From Phyllobacterium myrsinacearum (GTDB taxonomy: Bacteria > Pseudomonadota > Alphaproteobacteria > Rhizobiales > Rhizobiaceae), in assembly GCF_014138285.1 (NCBI RefSeq), contig NZ_JACGXN010000008.1, forward strand, positions 1-64,000: 64,000 nucleotides of DNA. The letters are read 5' to 3'. The notes beneath the pieces are model-generated. The model did no database searches, was not told the origin of the DNA, and was given only the letters and a program-made list of their open reading frames with translations. Made by a program: the position numbers and the translations under genes. Of the stretch, positions 8,901-17,290 are shown one piece after another. Each line of letters opens with the position of its first letter. Positions within the stretch are counted from its first letter, which is position 1.

Positions 8901-10871
8901 TCAAAAACCCTTTCCGGACCGTCCGGAAGGGATTCCAAAGCCCTCGATCAGTGCTTCCGTCGCCTGCGCGTTGCGGATGTCGTTCTGAATATCGAGCAGC
9001 CGGTTGAGGTTTTCGTCGGTCGTTTCCGTGGCCAACGCGGTTTCAGCTACTTTCAGCTCTTTATGTAGTGTGCTTGCGCGCTGATGCAAGTGAACGGCCT
9101 GCCGCAATGCTTCCAGCGCGTCCTCTTCGGCCGCTTCGGCTGTCGCGGTCCACATGCGCGCGCGCCGGGCCAAAGCCTCAAGCGCCTCGATCAGAGTGCC
9201 ATGTCCGGCCTCGGTCATGGCTTTGCGCATTTCAACGCCGTCCACCACATGATGCTCCGCCAGGGCATTGAGCATGGCGGAATGAAACCGCTTCAGATCC
9301 GGATGACTGAATTCGAGCCGTACCACCGTTTCGAAATCCTCTTCGATCAGCCGGGGGTGGTTGAACAGCGTCATCAATATGGCAGTTTCGCGCAAAGGCG
9401 GAGCGGCCGAGGTGGTTTTGACCAGAACCGAGCGGGCCAGACTGTCGGAAACGGCGAGTCGTCCCGAGGCCGCACCCCTGCCCCGCTGGCCATAGCTGTT
9501 CTGGCCGCCGTAGCCATTCTGGCCATTGCCACGCTGGTCGCCGTCACGCCGGTTGTTATTGCCGCGTTGGTTTGACCCGAAGAATTGCTGGATGCGGTCG
9601 CGCACGTCCTGCGCATAATGCCGGCGCACATTCTCGTCGGCAATCAGAGCCGTCATCTGCTTGAGCCGGGATTCCAGTTCGGCGCGCCGCTCCGGTGTAT
9701 CGAAAATCCCGCCGCTCGTCTCGCGTGTCCACAGCATGTCTGCCAGCGGACGGGCATCGTCGAGCACCGCCTGGAAAGCCTGCGGGCCCGATGCCTTGAC
9801 CAGATCATCCGGGTCCTTGCCTTCCGGCAGCACGGCAAAGCGCAACGACCGCCCGGGCTTCAGCGCAGGCATGGCAAGATCAATGGCACGGTAGGCTGCC
9901 TTGATACCGGCCTGATCGCCGTCGAAACACAGGATCGGTTCCGGCGACATGCGCCAGAGAAGATCAAGCTGGTCTTCCGTCAGCGCCGTGCCGAGAGGCG
10001 CAACCGCCTGACCAAAACCCGCCTGCGCCAGCGCAATCACGTCCATGTAGCCTTCAACCGCGATAACAGCCTTGGCTGCCTGACCGGCCTGCGGCTGCGC
10101 GGCCCGCCGGGCACGCAAGGCATTGAACAGGACCTTGCCCTTGTGAAAAAGCTCAGTCTCGTTGGAATTAAGGTATTTGGCCGGAGCATTGGGCGTCAGT
10201 GCCCGGCCTCCGAAAGCAATGACCCGTCCGCGCAGATCCTCGATCGGAAACATGATGCGATCGCGGAACCGGTCATAGGAAACGGGCTTGTCGTCGCCAT
10301 AGACCACAAGGCCGCACGCTTCGATCTGCTCGCGTGTTGCGCCCTTCAGCGCCAGATGCTCCTTCAGCGCATTGCGGCTCTCCGGTGAATAACCCAGCCG
10401 GTAGGCGTGCTGCGTCGTTGCCGACAGGCCGCGATCACGCAGATAAGCCCGCGCCTTGGCGCCCGCCGCCGACTGCAGCTGCTCCTCGAAGAATTTTGTC
10501 GCCATATCCATGACGTCGTACAGTGTCGCGCGCTTGGCCTCTCGAATTTCCATTTCCGCATCGCGTGCCGGCATGGGAATACCGGCCATGTCAGCCACCC
10601 GCTGCACCGCTTCGGGGAAACTCAAGCCTTCAAGCTCCGTGAGGAACTTGAAATGGTCGCCGGTTACCCCGCAGCCGAAGCAGTGATAACGGCCCTTGCG
10701 GTCCTCGCAATGGAAACTCGGGGACTTTTCACCATGGAACGGACAGCAGGCCCAGAAATCACCCTTCGGCGCATTGGTTTTTTTCCGGTCGAACGACACC
10801 CGCGTGCCGATCACACTGGAAATCGGTACGCGTTCCCTGATCTCATCGAGAAAGGATGGTGGAAATCGCAT
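8901..10871 (-). CDS. dnaG: DNA primase DnaG
   Basis: This 656-residue primase makes RNA primers at the replication fork and docks on DnaB helicase. The N-terminal zinc ribbon (residues about 40-65) reads CPFHGEKSPSFHCE and YHCFGCGVTGD. The RNA polymerase core holds DRIMFPIEDLRGRVIAFGGR. The TOPRIM domain has VIAVEGYMDVIALAQAGF (catalytic Glu) and CFDGDQAGIKAA (metal-binding DxD-like). A Gly/Asn/Arg-rich low-complexity linker (about residues 430-465, NNNRRDGDQRGNGQNGYGG) joins the core to the C-terminal helicase-binding domain. The length is close to that of rhizobial homologues. The stop codon lies inside a terminator stem. A dyad sits 28-49 bp ahead of the start. Confidence 0.98.
   Translation of the reverse strand: MRFPPSFLDEIRERVPISSVIGTRVSFDRKKTNAPKGDFWACCPFHGEKSPSFHCEDRKGRYHCFGCGVTGDHFKFLTELEGLSFPEAVQRVADMAGIPMPARDAEMEIREAKRATLYDVMDMATKFFEEQLQSAAGAKARAYLRDRGLSATTQHAYRLGYSPESRNALKEHLALKGATREQIEACGLVVYGDDKPVSYDRFRDRIMFPIEDLRGRVIAFGGRALTPNAPAKYLNSNETELFHKGKVLFNALRARRAAQPQAGQAAKAVIAVEGYMDVIALAQAGFGQAVAPLGTALTEDQLDLLWRMSPEPILCFDGDQAGIKAAYRAIDLAMPALKPGRSLRFAVLPEGKDPDDLVKASGPQAFQAVLDDARPLADMLWTRETSGGIFDTPERRAELESRLKQMTALIADENVRRHYAQDVRDRIQQFFGSNQRGNNNRRDGDQRGNGQNGYGGQNSYGQRGRGAASGRLAVSDSLARSVLVKTTSAAPPLRETAILMTLFNHPRLIEEDFETVVRLEFSHPDLKRFHSAMLNALAEHHVVDGVEMRKAMTEAGHGTLIEALEALARRARMWTATAEAAEEDALEALRQAVHLHQRASTLHKELKVAETALATETTDENLNRLLDIQNDIRNAQATEALIEGFGIPSGRSGKGF
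8904..8931 (-). terminator. Terminator overlapping the end of dnaG
   Basis: Read on the minus strand, CCTTCCGGAC and GTCCGGAAAGG form a stem built from the last dnaG codons. It is followed by GTTTTTGA, in which the stop codon TGA closes the U-tract. The terminator therefore encodes the protein C-terminus and insulates rpoD from dnaG transcription. Confidence 0.75.
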
Positions 10872-10898
10872 GCTGCTCTTCGATCACTCAATTTGACG

Positions 10899-10920
10899 AT
10901 TCGGGTCTTGAGACCTGAAT
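10899..10920. promoter_or_regulatory. Imperfect 22-bp dyad upstream of dnaG
   Basis: ATTCGGGTCT-TG-AGACCTGAAT is an inverted repeat with one mismatched pair, 28-49 bp before the dnaG start. It could be an operator or a leader hairpin. The rest of the dnaG/11289 intergenic region (10921-11288) is AT-rich and gene-free, and must hold both divergent promoters. Confidence 0.4.
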
Positions 10921-11288
10921 CTCACTGTTTTTGACGGTTTCGGCAGTTGTCTGCAGAACCTGTTCCATATTGCATCATATCGTGGGGTGGTGAAAGGTCT
11001 GCAAGACAATCATCCCCTGTTCATCCTGTCTTTCTGATTCCGGGTCCGGCCCTTCATCATCAGGTCAACTTATCGATGTATCAGGCCATTTTATAGAAAG
11101 CCGGCTCATAATCATCAATCCAGCAAAAAACTGTCATAAAACTGTTACACTTTGCCAAAAACGACAGAATTTTTCTTAGCCGGAACATATTTTTTCCCCT
11201 TTTGGACTGATATGTTATCTTAATAATTAGCGACTAGAATTCGTCTGGTTGTTTACCGCATTTTTCCACCTTGTTAGGATTGGCTCAA

Positions 11289-12959
11289 GTGAACGGTTCG
11301 ACAGTTTTATTGCATCTTGCAGGTGCGGTGGCCCTCCTGTTGTGGGCGACACGCATGGTTCGTACGGGCGTCGAGCGCGCCTATGGCGAGCGCATGCGTC
11401 AAAGCCTGCGTGGTGTCCTGCATAATCCCGTTCTTGCTGTCCTCTGGGGTACGATGCTTTCCATCGCTCTGCAGAGTTCGACAGCGGTCAGCCTTCTCGT
11501 TGGCTCCTTTGTCGGTTCCGGCATTGTCAGCGGCATTTCCGGCCTGATGGCGGTACGCGGCGCCGAGGTTGGTTCGGCGCTCGTTGTCCTGATCCTCAGT
11601 TTCGATCTGACGCTGCTTGTGCCTGTCTGCCTTCTGGCGGGTACCGTCATTTTCATGTCAACGGAGCGCGGCGACTGGCGCCAGATCGGCCGTATCCTTG
11701 TCGGTATCGGCCTTCTCGTGCTTTCACTTGAAATGACCGGCCAGGCGACGGAGCCGCTGCGCAACAGCGACCTCCTGCCTGTCATTGTCAGCTATCTTAA
11801 CACCGACCCGATCACCGCATTCATGCTGGCAGCCTTGATGACATGGCTGTTCCATTCCAGTATCGCCGCCATTCTCCTGCTCGTCACGTTTGCTTCGCGC
11901 GGTCTGATCGAGCCGGAACTTGGCGTGGTCATGGTGTTCGGCGTCAATCTCGGTTCGTCCTTCATCGCGCCGCTGCTCACCCGCAACGCCGCGCCACAGG
12001 CCCGTATCGTGCCGATGGGCAATCTTTTGATGCGCGGTGCCGGTTCACTGGTCATCCTTGTCGCGTACCTGACCTTCAAGCCCTCGGTGACTTTCCTCGG
12101 TTCGGCTCCGAGCGACCAGATCATCCACGCCCACATCCTCTTCAACATCATCATTCTGCTTGCCGGTGTGCCGCTGTCAGGTCTTGTCCTGAAAGCCACC
12201 AAAGCCATCGTCGCGCTTAACGCCCCTGCTACGCAGGCTCCGCCGCTTGGACAGGCGGAACTCAGTGCACTGGATGAAAGCGTCCTTGATGTGCCAAGTC
12301 TTGCCCTTGCCAATGCAACGCGCGAGACCGTGCGCGTCTGCGAGACAGTGGAAATCATGCTGCAGCGGATCATCGGCCTCTACGAAAATCCCGAGCAGCC
12401 ACGCATCGATGAACTGTCGGGCCTTGATGACAAGGTTGACCGCAAGCACGCGGAGATCAAGCTTTACCTTGCCAAGCTGACCACACGTTCGCTGTCGCCG
12501 CAGGAAGTTGGCCGCGCCCAGGAACTGCTTGGCGCCTGTGTCAAGCTCGAACAGGTCGGCGATATCATCGTGCGCAACATGCTGGCCCTTGTGCAGAAGA
12601 AAATGGACCGCAAACTCAAATTTACCGATGAGGGCTGGCTCGAACTCAGCAACTTCCACGCCAAGGTTCTGACCAATGCACGCATGGCGTTCAATGTGCT
12701 GGTCTCGCGCGACAGCGAAATGGCACACCAGCTGGTTCTGGAAAAGGATCTTCTGCGCGATCTGGAAAAGCAGAGCAGCCAGCGGCACTTCAGCCGCCTG
12801 CGCGAGGGAACACTGCGCAGCCTCGAAACCAGTTCGATCCATCTCGATACGATCCGCGACCTCAAGCAGATCAACTCTCTGCTTGCCGCCATGGCCTATC
12901 CGGTTCTGGAAGAACAGGGTCTGCTCAACACAACACGTTTGCGCGCACTGAACAGCTGA
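11289..12959 (+). CDS. Na+/phosphate cotransporter family protein (NptA/YjbB type) with PhoU-like C-terminus
   Basis: This 556-residue inner-membrane protein belongs to the Na/Pi cotransporter (PNaS) family, which moves phosphate with sodium, often outward in bacteria. The N-terminal half has two inverted Na/Pi repeats with the QSSTAV signature (LQSSTAVSLLVGSFVGSG) and a second copy around FHSSIAAILLLVTFASRG. About eight to nine membrane helices are seen up to residue 310. Residues about 340-550 form a soluble, helical, PhoU-like region (ETVRVCETVEIMLQRIIGLY). The start is judged to be the GTG at 11289, because AGGA at 11276-11279 is nine bases upstream; TTG codons at 11271 and 11280 are in frame. 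Known bacterial relatives are linked to phosphate homeostasis. Confidence 0.88.
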   Translation: MNGSTVLLHLAGAVALLLWATRMVRTGVERAYGERMRQSLRGVLHNPVLAVLWGTMLSIALQSSTAVSLLVGSFVGSGIVSGISGLMAVRGAEVGSALVVLILSFDLTLLVPVCLLAGTVIFMSTERGDWRQIGRILVGIGLLVLSLEMTGQATEPLRNSDLLPVIVSYLNTDPITAFMLAALMTWLFHSSIAAILLLVTFASRGLIEPELGVVMVFGVNLGSSFIAPLLTRNAAPQARIVPMGNLLMRGAGSLVILVAYLTFKPSVTFLGSAPSDQIIHAHILFNIIILLAGVPLSGLVLKATKAIVALNAPATQAPPLGQAELSALDESVLDVPSLALANATRETVRVCETVEIMLQRIIGLYENPEQPRIDELSGLDDKVDRKHAEIKLYLAKLTTRSLSPQEVGRAQELLGACVKLEQVGDIIVRNMLALVQKKMDRKLKFTDEGWLELSNFHAKVLTNARMAFNVLVSRDSEMAHQLVLEKDLLRDLEKQSSQRHFSRLREGTLRSLETSSIHLDTIRDLKQINSLLAAMAYPVLEEQGLLNTTRLRALNS

Positions 12960-13029
12960 ACGGTCGCTGATAGAGCAGCTCTCCCTGAAGGAATGGCGTG
13001 GTTGTGGGTTTGCAAATGTTGAATGGATA

Positions 13030-13193
13030 TTCACCCCCCTCTGCCCTGTCGGGCATCTCCCCCGCAAGGGGGGAGATCACATTGACATCAAAGATTTCGC
13101 GCTATTTTCAACATTGCAAATTGCCCGAAATATCAATGAAGGCTGATCTCCCCCCTTGCGGGGGAGATGTCCGACAGGACAGAGGGGGGTGAA
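13030..13193. repeat. Long palindromic intergenic repeat, copy 1
   Basis: Nearly identical 48-bp arms in inverted orientation (starting TTCACCCCCCTCTGCCCTGT and ending AGGGGGGTGAA) enclose a core of about 68 bp. Within each arm lies a smaller hairpin (CTCCCCC-GCAA-GGGGGGAG). Two further copies occur at 27421 and 62215. The element resembles the palindromic intergenic mosaic repeats of rhizobia and brucellae and could fold into a long cruciform or an RNA hairpin ending the 11289 transcript. Confidence 0.9.
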
Positions 13194-13448
13194 CCAGCCC
13201 TCTAATTTGGCTTTGATCAGAAAAAATCACACCAACTTATCCAACACTTCTCATCCTCGCGTATTCTCATCGTGTCCTTTCCGGCGGGAATGCTTCCGGA
13301 AACTTTCGAAAGTCGGGAAAGGATCGGCGCTTCGGCCTCGCGGGGAGAACCTGTGAGACTGGGGAGGTTTCGCTGAAGTTGTTCTATTCATTCGGCCCAG
13401 CAGCCAAATGAAGAGGCAGAACAGGCGGAAACGTAAAATCGCCGGGGC

Positions 13449-13593
13449 GGGTGGTCCTTGGATCGCAAGCATCGCATACCGAACTACCCAAGACCCGCGT
13501 TCCAAGGACCGCCCGTCATTCTCTCTTTCAATGGCCAGACGCAAAAGCGGGCGTGGCAACGGGGAAAGTGCAAGGTCCGTAGAACCACGGACC
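13449..13593. repeat. Second, different inverted-repeat cluster in the 13.2-13.6 kb gap
   Basis: GGGTGGTCCTTGGA (13449-13462) is the inverted partner of TCCAAGGACCGCCC (13501-13514), with one mismatch, across a 38-bp spacer. A separate perfect 7-bp hairpin, GGTCCGT-AGAACC-ACGGACC, lies at 13574-13593. No coding frame with gene-like composition is present in 13194-13619, so this gap is filled by repeat-type sequence only. Confidence 0.55.
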
Positions 13594-13619
13594 ATGCAAT
13601 TGCAGCAACTACGGCTCGC

Positions 13620-14204
13620 CTACTTCAGCAGACCATTCAATAATTCCTTAATACCATCCACCGCCCGGCGTGACGTCGCTTCCGGTTCGGATGAGTTGGC
13701 AATCCAGGAGGCAGCATGCAGCAAGGCGCCGTTCAACAGGCGCGCCAGCGCCTCGGGATCACCCGGCTTGATGGTTCCAGCCGCGCCCAGTCCTTCGAGA
13801 CTGGCCGACATTGAACGGATGCATTTGCTCTGGTTCGGCCACGTTGCGGGGTCGCCAAGAACGGATGGGCCATCGCGCAGCACGATACGCTGGATTTCCG
13901 GCTCCAGTGCCATCTCCAGATAGGCGGTGCATTCGTCGACAAATCCCTGCCAGCGGCTTGCCGATTTGCTGGTGACTTCGATCAGACGCGCATCCATCTC
14001 CGCATCGATCTCAGCAATAACCGCTTCAAGCAGCCCCTTTTTATCGCCAAAATGGTGGTACAGCGCACCGCGCGTCAGGCCCACGGCGGATGTAAAATCG
14101 TCCATGGACGCGTCGGCATAACCTACCGCCCCGAAGGCCTCTCTGGCCGCGGCAACCAGTTTTGCCCGTGTTTCCACGATCATTTCGGCACGGGATTTAT
14201 GCAC
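13620..14204 (-). CDS. TetR/AcrR family repressor, divergent from MFS pump
   Basis: This 194-residue regulator has an N-terminal TetR helix-turn-helix (AFGAVGYADASMDDFTSAVG, then LTRGALYHHFGDKKGLLEAV) and a variable helical ligand-binding C-terminus. GTG at 14204 is chosen because AAAGGA lies nine bases upstream; the open frame to 14228 would run into the operator. It faces the MFS transporter at 14323 across a promoter region holding three related dyads (14222-14290). The usual arrangement is repression of both genes until a substrate of the pump binds. Confidence 0.88.
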   Translation of the reverse strand: MHKSRAEMIVETRAKLVAAAREAFGAVGYADASMDDFTSAVGLTRGALYHHFGDKKGLLEAVIAEIDAEMDARLIEVTSKSASRWQGFVDECTAYLEMALEPEIQRIVLRDGPSVLGDPATWPNQSKCIRSMSASLEGLGAAGTIKPGDPEALARLLNGALLHAASWIANSSEPEATSRRAVDGIKELLNGLLK

Positions 14205-14221
14205 GATACGGATTCCTTTCA

Positions 14222-14290
14222 CATACACAGCGTATATTAATTGACATACGCTGCGTATGCAACTATTTCATAAACATACGTCACGTATGT
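14222..14290. promoter_or_regulatory. Three related operator dyads between tetR-type regulator and MFS gene
   Basis: CATACG-CTG-CGTATG (14245-14259) and ACATACG-TCA-CGTATGT (14274-14290) are exact inverted repeats. CATACA-CAG-CGTATA (14222-14236) is a decayed third copy. All share CATACG-N3-CGTATG, the typical shape of a TetR-family site. Centres are 23 and 30 bp apart, covering both start regions. Confidence 0.8.
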
Positions 14291-14322
14291 GAATGCGAAT
14301 CTGTCGCAAAGGAATGTTCATT

Positions 14323-15540
14323 ATGACCAATCCCTATCAGGATATTTTCAAAGCCCCGGGAAGTTTTGCTTTCTCCGCATCCGGATTGATCGCGCGCCTG
14401 CCCGTTGCCATGATAACCCTCGGCATTGTTACGATGCTTTCCCAGACCCATGGCGCTTATTGGCTGGCCGGTGCGGTATCAGCTGCATTTGCCCTTTCCA
14501 ACGCGTTGATTGCACCGCAAATCTCACGGTTCATCGACCGGTATGGCCAGCGGCGCGTTCTTCCGCCGGTAACGATCATCACAATTCTTGCTCTGATGGC
14601 ACTCATCGTATCGGCGCGCTACGGCGCCCCTAACTGGATGCTCTTTCTCTTCGCCGTACTGGCGGGCTTCATGCCAAGCATCTCGGCCATGGTCCGGGCA
14701 CGCTGGACCGAGATCTATCGCGATACGCCGAAACTCCACACCGCCTTTGCGCTGGAATCCGTGGTCGACGAAATCATCTATATGCTGGGACCGATCCTCT
14801 CTATTGGTTTGAGCGTCGCCCTCTTCCCGGAAGCCGGGCCGTTGGCCGCAACGCTATTCCTCGCCGTTGGAACGCTCCTGTTCATCGCCCAAAGATCAAC
14901 GGAGCCACCAGTCCATGCTCAGGATAGAAGCAAGGGAGCATCGGTCATCCGCTTGCGCCCTCTGCAATGGATCGTGCTGACACTGATCGCGATCGGCGCC
15001 ATCTTCGGAACCGCTGAAGTGACGGCTATCGCGTTTGCCGAGGAACAGGGGCAAAAGGCTGCGGCAAGCATCGTCCTGGCCAGCTATGCCGCCGGGTCGC
15101 TGATTATCGGCCTTGTCTTTGGCGCCCTTAAATTCAAGCGGTCTCTGGCAACACAATTTCTGCTCGCCATCACTCTGGCAATGCTCACAACACTGCCTTT
15201 GCTTTTCGCGACCAGTATTCCGGTTCTCGCGGTGTTGCTGTTCCTCGCAGGCGCAGCGGTGTCCCCGACGATCATCATCTCCATGGGCCTGATCGAACGC
15301 CTCGTCCCACCATCGAAACTTACCGAAGGCATCACATGGGCAATGACGGGTATAGGCATCGGGATGGCGCTGGGCTCATCGGTATCCGGACTCGTTATCG
15401 ATGCTTATGGTGCACGTTTCGGGTTTTGTGTTTCTGTTGCCGCCGGGGTTGCCGCCTTGACGATTGCCGGAATGGTGTACTGGAGCGCGCGTCCGAAGCC
15501 GGTTACACATTGTGAAGCAACCGTTTCAGCTCCCTGCTGA
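14323..15540 (+). CDS. MFS transporter (12-helix efflux type)
   Basis: This 405-residue major facilitator has about twelve hydrophobic segments and the loop 2-3 signature as FIDRYGQRRVLPP near residue 78. It probably expels a small toxic compound or metabolite across the inner membrane. Start 14323 is supported by AAGGA nine bases upstream; frames from 14293 and 14314 lack this. It is controlled by the divergent TetR regulator, judging from operators immediately upstream. The substrate is not predictable. The final codons are part of a 10-bp hairpin. Confidence 0.87.
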   Translation: MTNPYQDIFKAPGSFAFSASGLIARLPVAMITLGIVTMLSQTHGAYWLAGAVSAAFALSNALIAPQISRFIDRYGQRRVLPPVTIITILALMALIVSARYGAPNWMLFLFAVLAGFMPSISAMVRARWTEIYRDTPKLHTAFALESVVDEIIYMLGPILSIGLSVALFPEAGPLAATLFLAVGTLLFIAQRSTEPPVHAQDRSKGASVIRLRPLQWIVLTLIAIGAIFGTAEVTAIAFAEEQGQKAAASIVLASYAAGSLIIGLVFGALKFKRSLATQFLLAITLAMLTTLPLLFATSIPVLAVLLFLAGAAVSPTIIISMGLIERLVPPSKLTEGITWAMTGIGIGMALGSSVSGLVIDAYGARFGFCVSVAAGVAALTIAGMVYWSARPKPVTHCEATVSAPC

Positions 15541-15545
15541 AACGG
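15521..15545 (+). terminator. Hairpin overlapping the MFS stop codon
   Basis: CCGTTTCAGC-TCCCT-GCTGAAACGG is a perfect 10-bp stem that contains the TGA stop. The nearest T-tract is 14 bp further on (15559-15565), so terminator strength is uncertain. Confidence 0.55.
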
Positions 15546-15605
15546 TGCCCAGGATCCAATTTTTTTGACGGTCAGGACATGGGATCGAGGCGACGCCTCT
15601 CAATC

Positions 15606-16475
15606 TCATTTCAGTTTGAAACCGAGAGATTTGACGACTTCCTTAAGTTTATCCCGGTTCTTCAAGGCTTCTTTTGTGGCAATGCGTCTGCTCATTTGTT
15701 CGGTCCAGTCAATTCCCGGCATGCGTTGTGTCTTTTGAAAACCGCGCAATACATCGTTGTAGCCGCTGAAATCCGATCCTTTTTCATCAGTGCCATACTG
15801 TTCAAAATGCAGAACGGCGGCTTGCGGCAGGCGTGGTTTGACATCAGTCACGTCGCTCGGGTCCGGATAACCCACCGTAAGTCCGAAAACCGGAAACACC
15901 TCGGCTGGCAACCCCAGTTCTCTGGCCACAAAGGCTGGATCATTGCGTATGGCGCCGATGTAGCACGTTCCGAGCCCCAGTGACTCCAGCGCAACGACAG
16001 CATTCTGCGCCGCAAGGGCTGCATCAATGACACCCAGAAGAAAACTCTCCAGATAGTCCAGACCTTGTGATGTGGATTGTTGATTGTGAGCGATTCCACG
16101 CAGCCGCGACAGATCTGCCAGCCAGACGAGCAGCAACGGCGCCTGTTCGATCTGTCTCTGATTACCGGCAATCACATTGATCCGGGCTTTGCGGTGCTCA
16201 TCCGTAATCGCAACAACACTCCAGGCTTGAAGATTTGAAGAGCTTGGCGCTGATTGTGCGGCCGCTATCGCGAGCTCCAGCGTTGATATCTCGACCGGGA
16301 CCGGTAGATAGGAACGCACGCTGCGGTGCGACAGGATCGTATCGATCGTATCCGTCCACGAAGCACCCGCAGGCAAAGACTGCTCGGTGCCGTATCGGCG
16401 CTGAAGCAGTAAACCAAGCTCGGTATCCCTGGGATTGGCCTCAAGTTTGGTGGGATGGATGGCCTGTTGAGACAT
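15606..16475 (-). CDS. Nitroreductase-family FMN oxidoreductase, last gene of the organosulfur-type operon
   Basis: This 289-residue NfsA/NfnB-fold flavoprotein contains HRSVRSYLPVPV (the FMN-phosphate arginine region) near residue 50, QSAPSSSNLQAWSVVAITD near 75 and LESLGLGTCYIGAI near 175. It would use NAD(P)H to reduce flavin, nitro compounds or quinones. It starts 26 bp after the permease gene at 16502, so it is in the same transcript. A flavin reductase partner for the operon monooxygenase is a reasonable inference, though classical SsuE-type reductases belong to another fold. Start 16475 has AGGA seven bases upstream. Confidence 0.82.
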   Translation of the reverse strand: MSQQAIHPTKLEANPRDTELGLLLQRRYGTEQSLPAGASWTDTIDTILSHRSVRSYLPVPVEISTLELAIAAAQSAPSSSNLQAWSVVAITDEHRKARINVIAGNQRQIEQAPLLLVWLADLSRLRGIAHNQQSTSQGLDYLESFLLGVIDAALAAQNAVVALESLGLGTCYIGAIRNDPAFVARELGLPAEVFPVFGLTVGYPDPSDVTDVKPRLPQAAVLHFEQYGTDEKGSDFSGYNDVLRGFQKTQRMPGIDWTEQMSRRIATKEALKNRDKLKEVVKSLGFKLK

Positions 16476-16501
16476 GGGATTATCCTGTTGTAAGCAAAAA
16501 T

Positions 16502-17290
16502 TCAGTGCGCAGTGACGCGCCAACGCAGAAGGTAGGCCTCACCGGCAGCGGCAAGCCGGTTCAAGAGAAAGCCGACCAGCCCAAGGATGATCACGCCAAC
16601 CATGACAAGAGCCATATCAAACCGTTCGCGGCCAGCAATGATCAATCCACCCACACCGGGCCCAACAGCAAGAAAATACTCGGCGCCAACGGTCGCCAGC
16701 CAGGAGTATATCAGGCCAAGATGAACACCGGTAGCGATGGATGGCATGGCTGCAGGCAAGAAGATGCGGGTGACGCGCTGCACGTTCGTGAATTTCAGCG
16801 CGTGGCCGACCTCGATCAGATCACGCGGAACATTGCGCATTCCTTCATAGGTATTCAGGACAACCGGGATGAAGGCGGCAATAGCGACAAAGACAATCTT
16901 GGCCTGTTCGCCAAACCCGAACCAGATGGAAATCAGTGGTATCCATGCCAGCAGGGATATCTGCTTGAATCCGTTGAAAGTCGGGGTGACGAGAGCATCG
17001 GCCGCCCGTGACAATGCCAAAAGGGTCGCAAACACAATGCCGATCGCCGAGCCAATGACAAACCCGGCGATGTTACGCAACAGGCTGGCCGTCAGTTCAC
17101 CAAACAGATTGTTATCGACGAGTTCCCGTTTTGCGGTCAGGAAAACATCTTCCAGAGAGGGAAGAAAACGGGCATCCACCAAGCCGGTGCGGCTCGACAC
17201 TTCCCAGAAGATCAGCAGCAGCACGGGCAAGGTCAATCCTCGCCTGATCTTTACGGCTCTCGGCGTTTGCAAGGCGGACAAAACGGTCAT
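16502..17290 (-). CDS. ABC transporter permease, SsuC/TauC type (second permease)
   Basis: This 262-residue inner-membrane permease carries the BPD_transp_1 domain with six predicted helices. The cytoplasmic EAA loop that contacts the ATPase reads VGHALKFTNVQRVTRIFLPA, near residue 150. Its start codon overlaps the stop of the preceding permease by four bases (ATGA). Two non-identical permeases in one operon suggest a heterodimeric channel. The family moves sulfonates, taurine, nitrate or related substrates. Confidence 0.88.
   Translation of the reverse strand: MTVLSALQTPRAVKIRRGLTLPVLLLIFWEVSSRTGLVDARFLPSLEDVFLTAKRELVDNNLFGELTASLLRNIAGFVIGSAIGIVFATLLALSRAADALVTPTFNGFKQISLLAWIPLISIWFGFGEQAKIVFVAIAAFIPVVLNTYEGMRNVPRDLIEVGHALKFTNVQRVTRIFLPAAMPSIATGVHLGLIYSWLATVGAEYFLAVGPGVGGLIIAGRERFDMALVMVGVIILGLVGFLLNRLAAAGEAYLLRWRVTAH

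Noticed and set aside
13408-13923. 171-codon plus-strand frame across the 13.4-13.9 kb gap
   Set aside because: It runs antisense through the TetR gene and the inverted repeats; composition is not gene-like.
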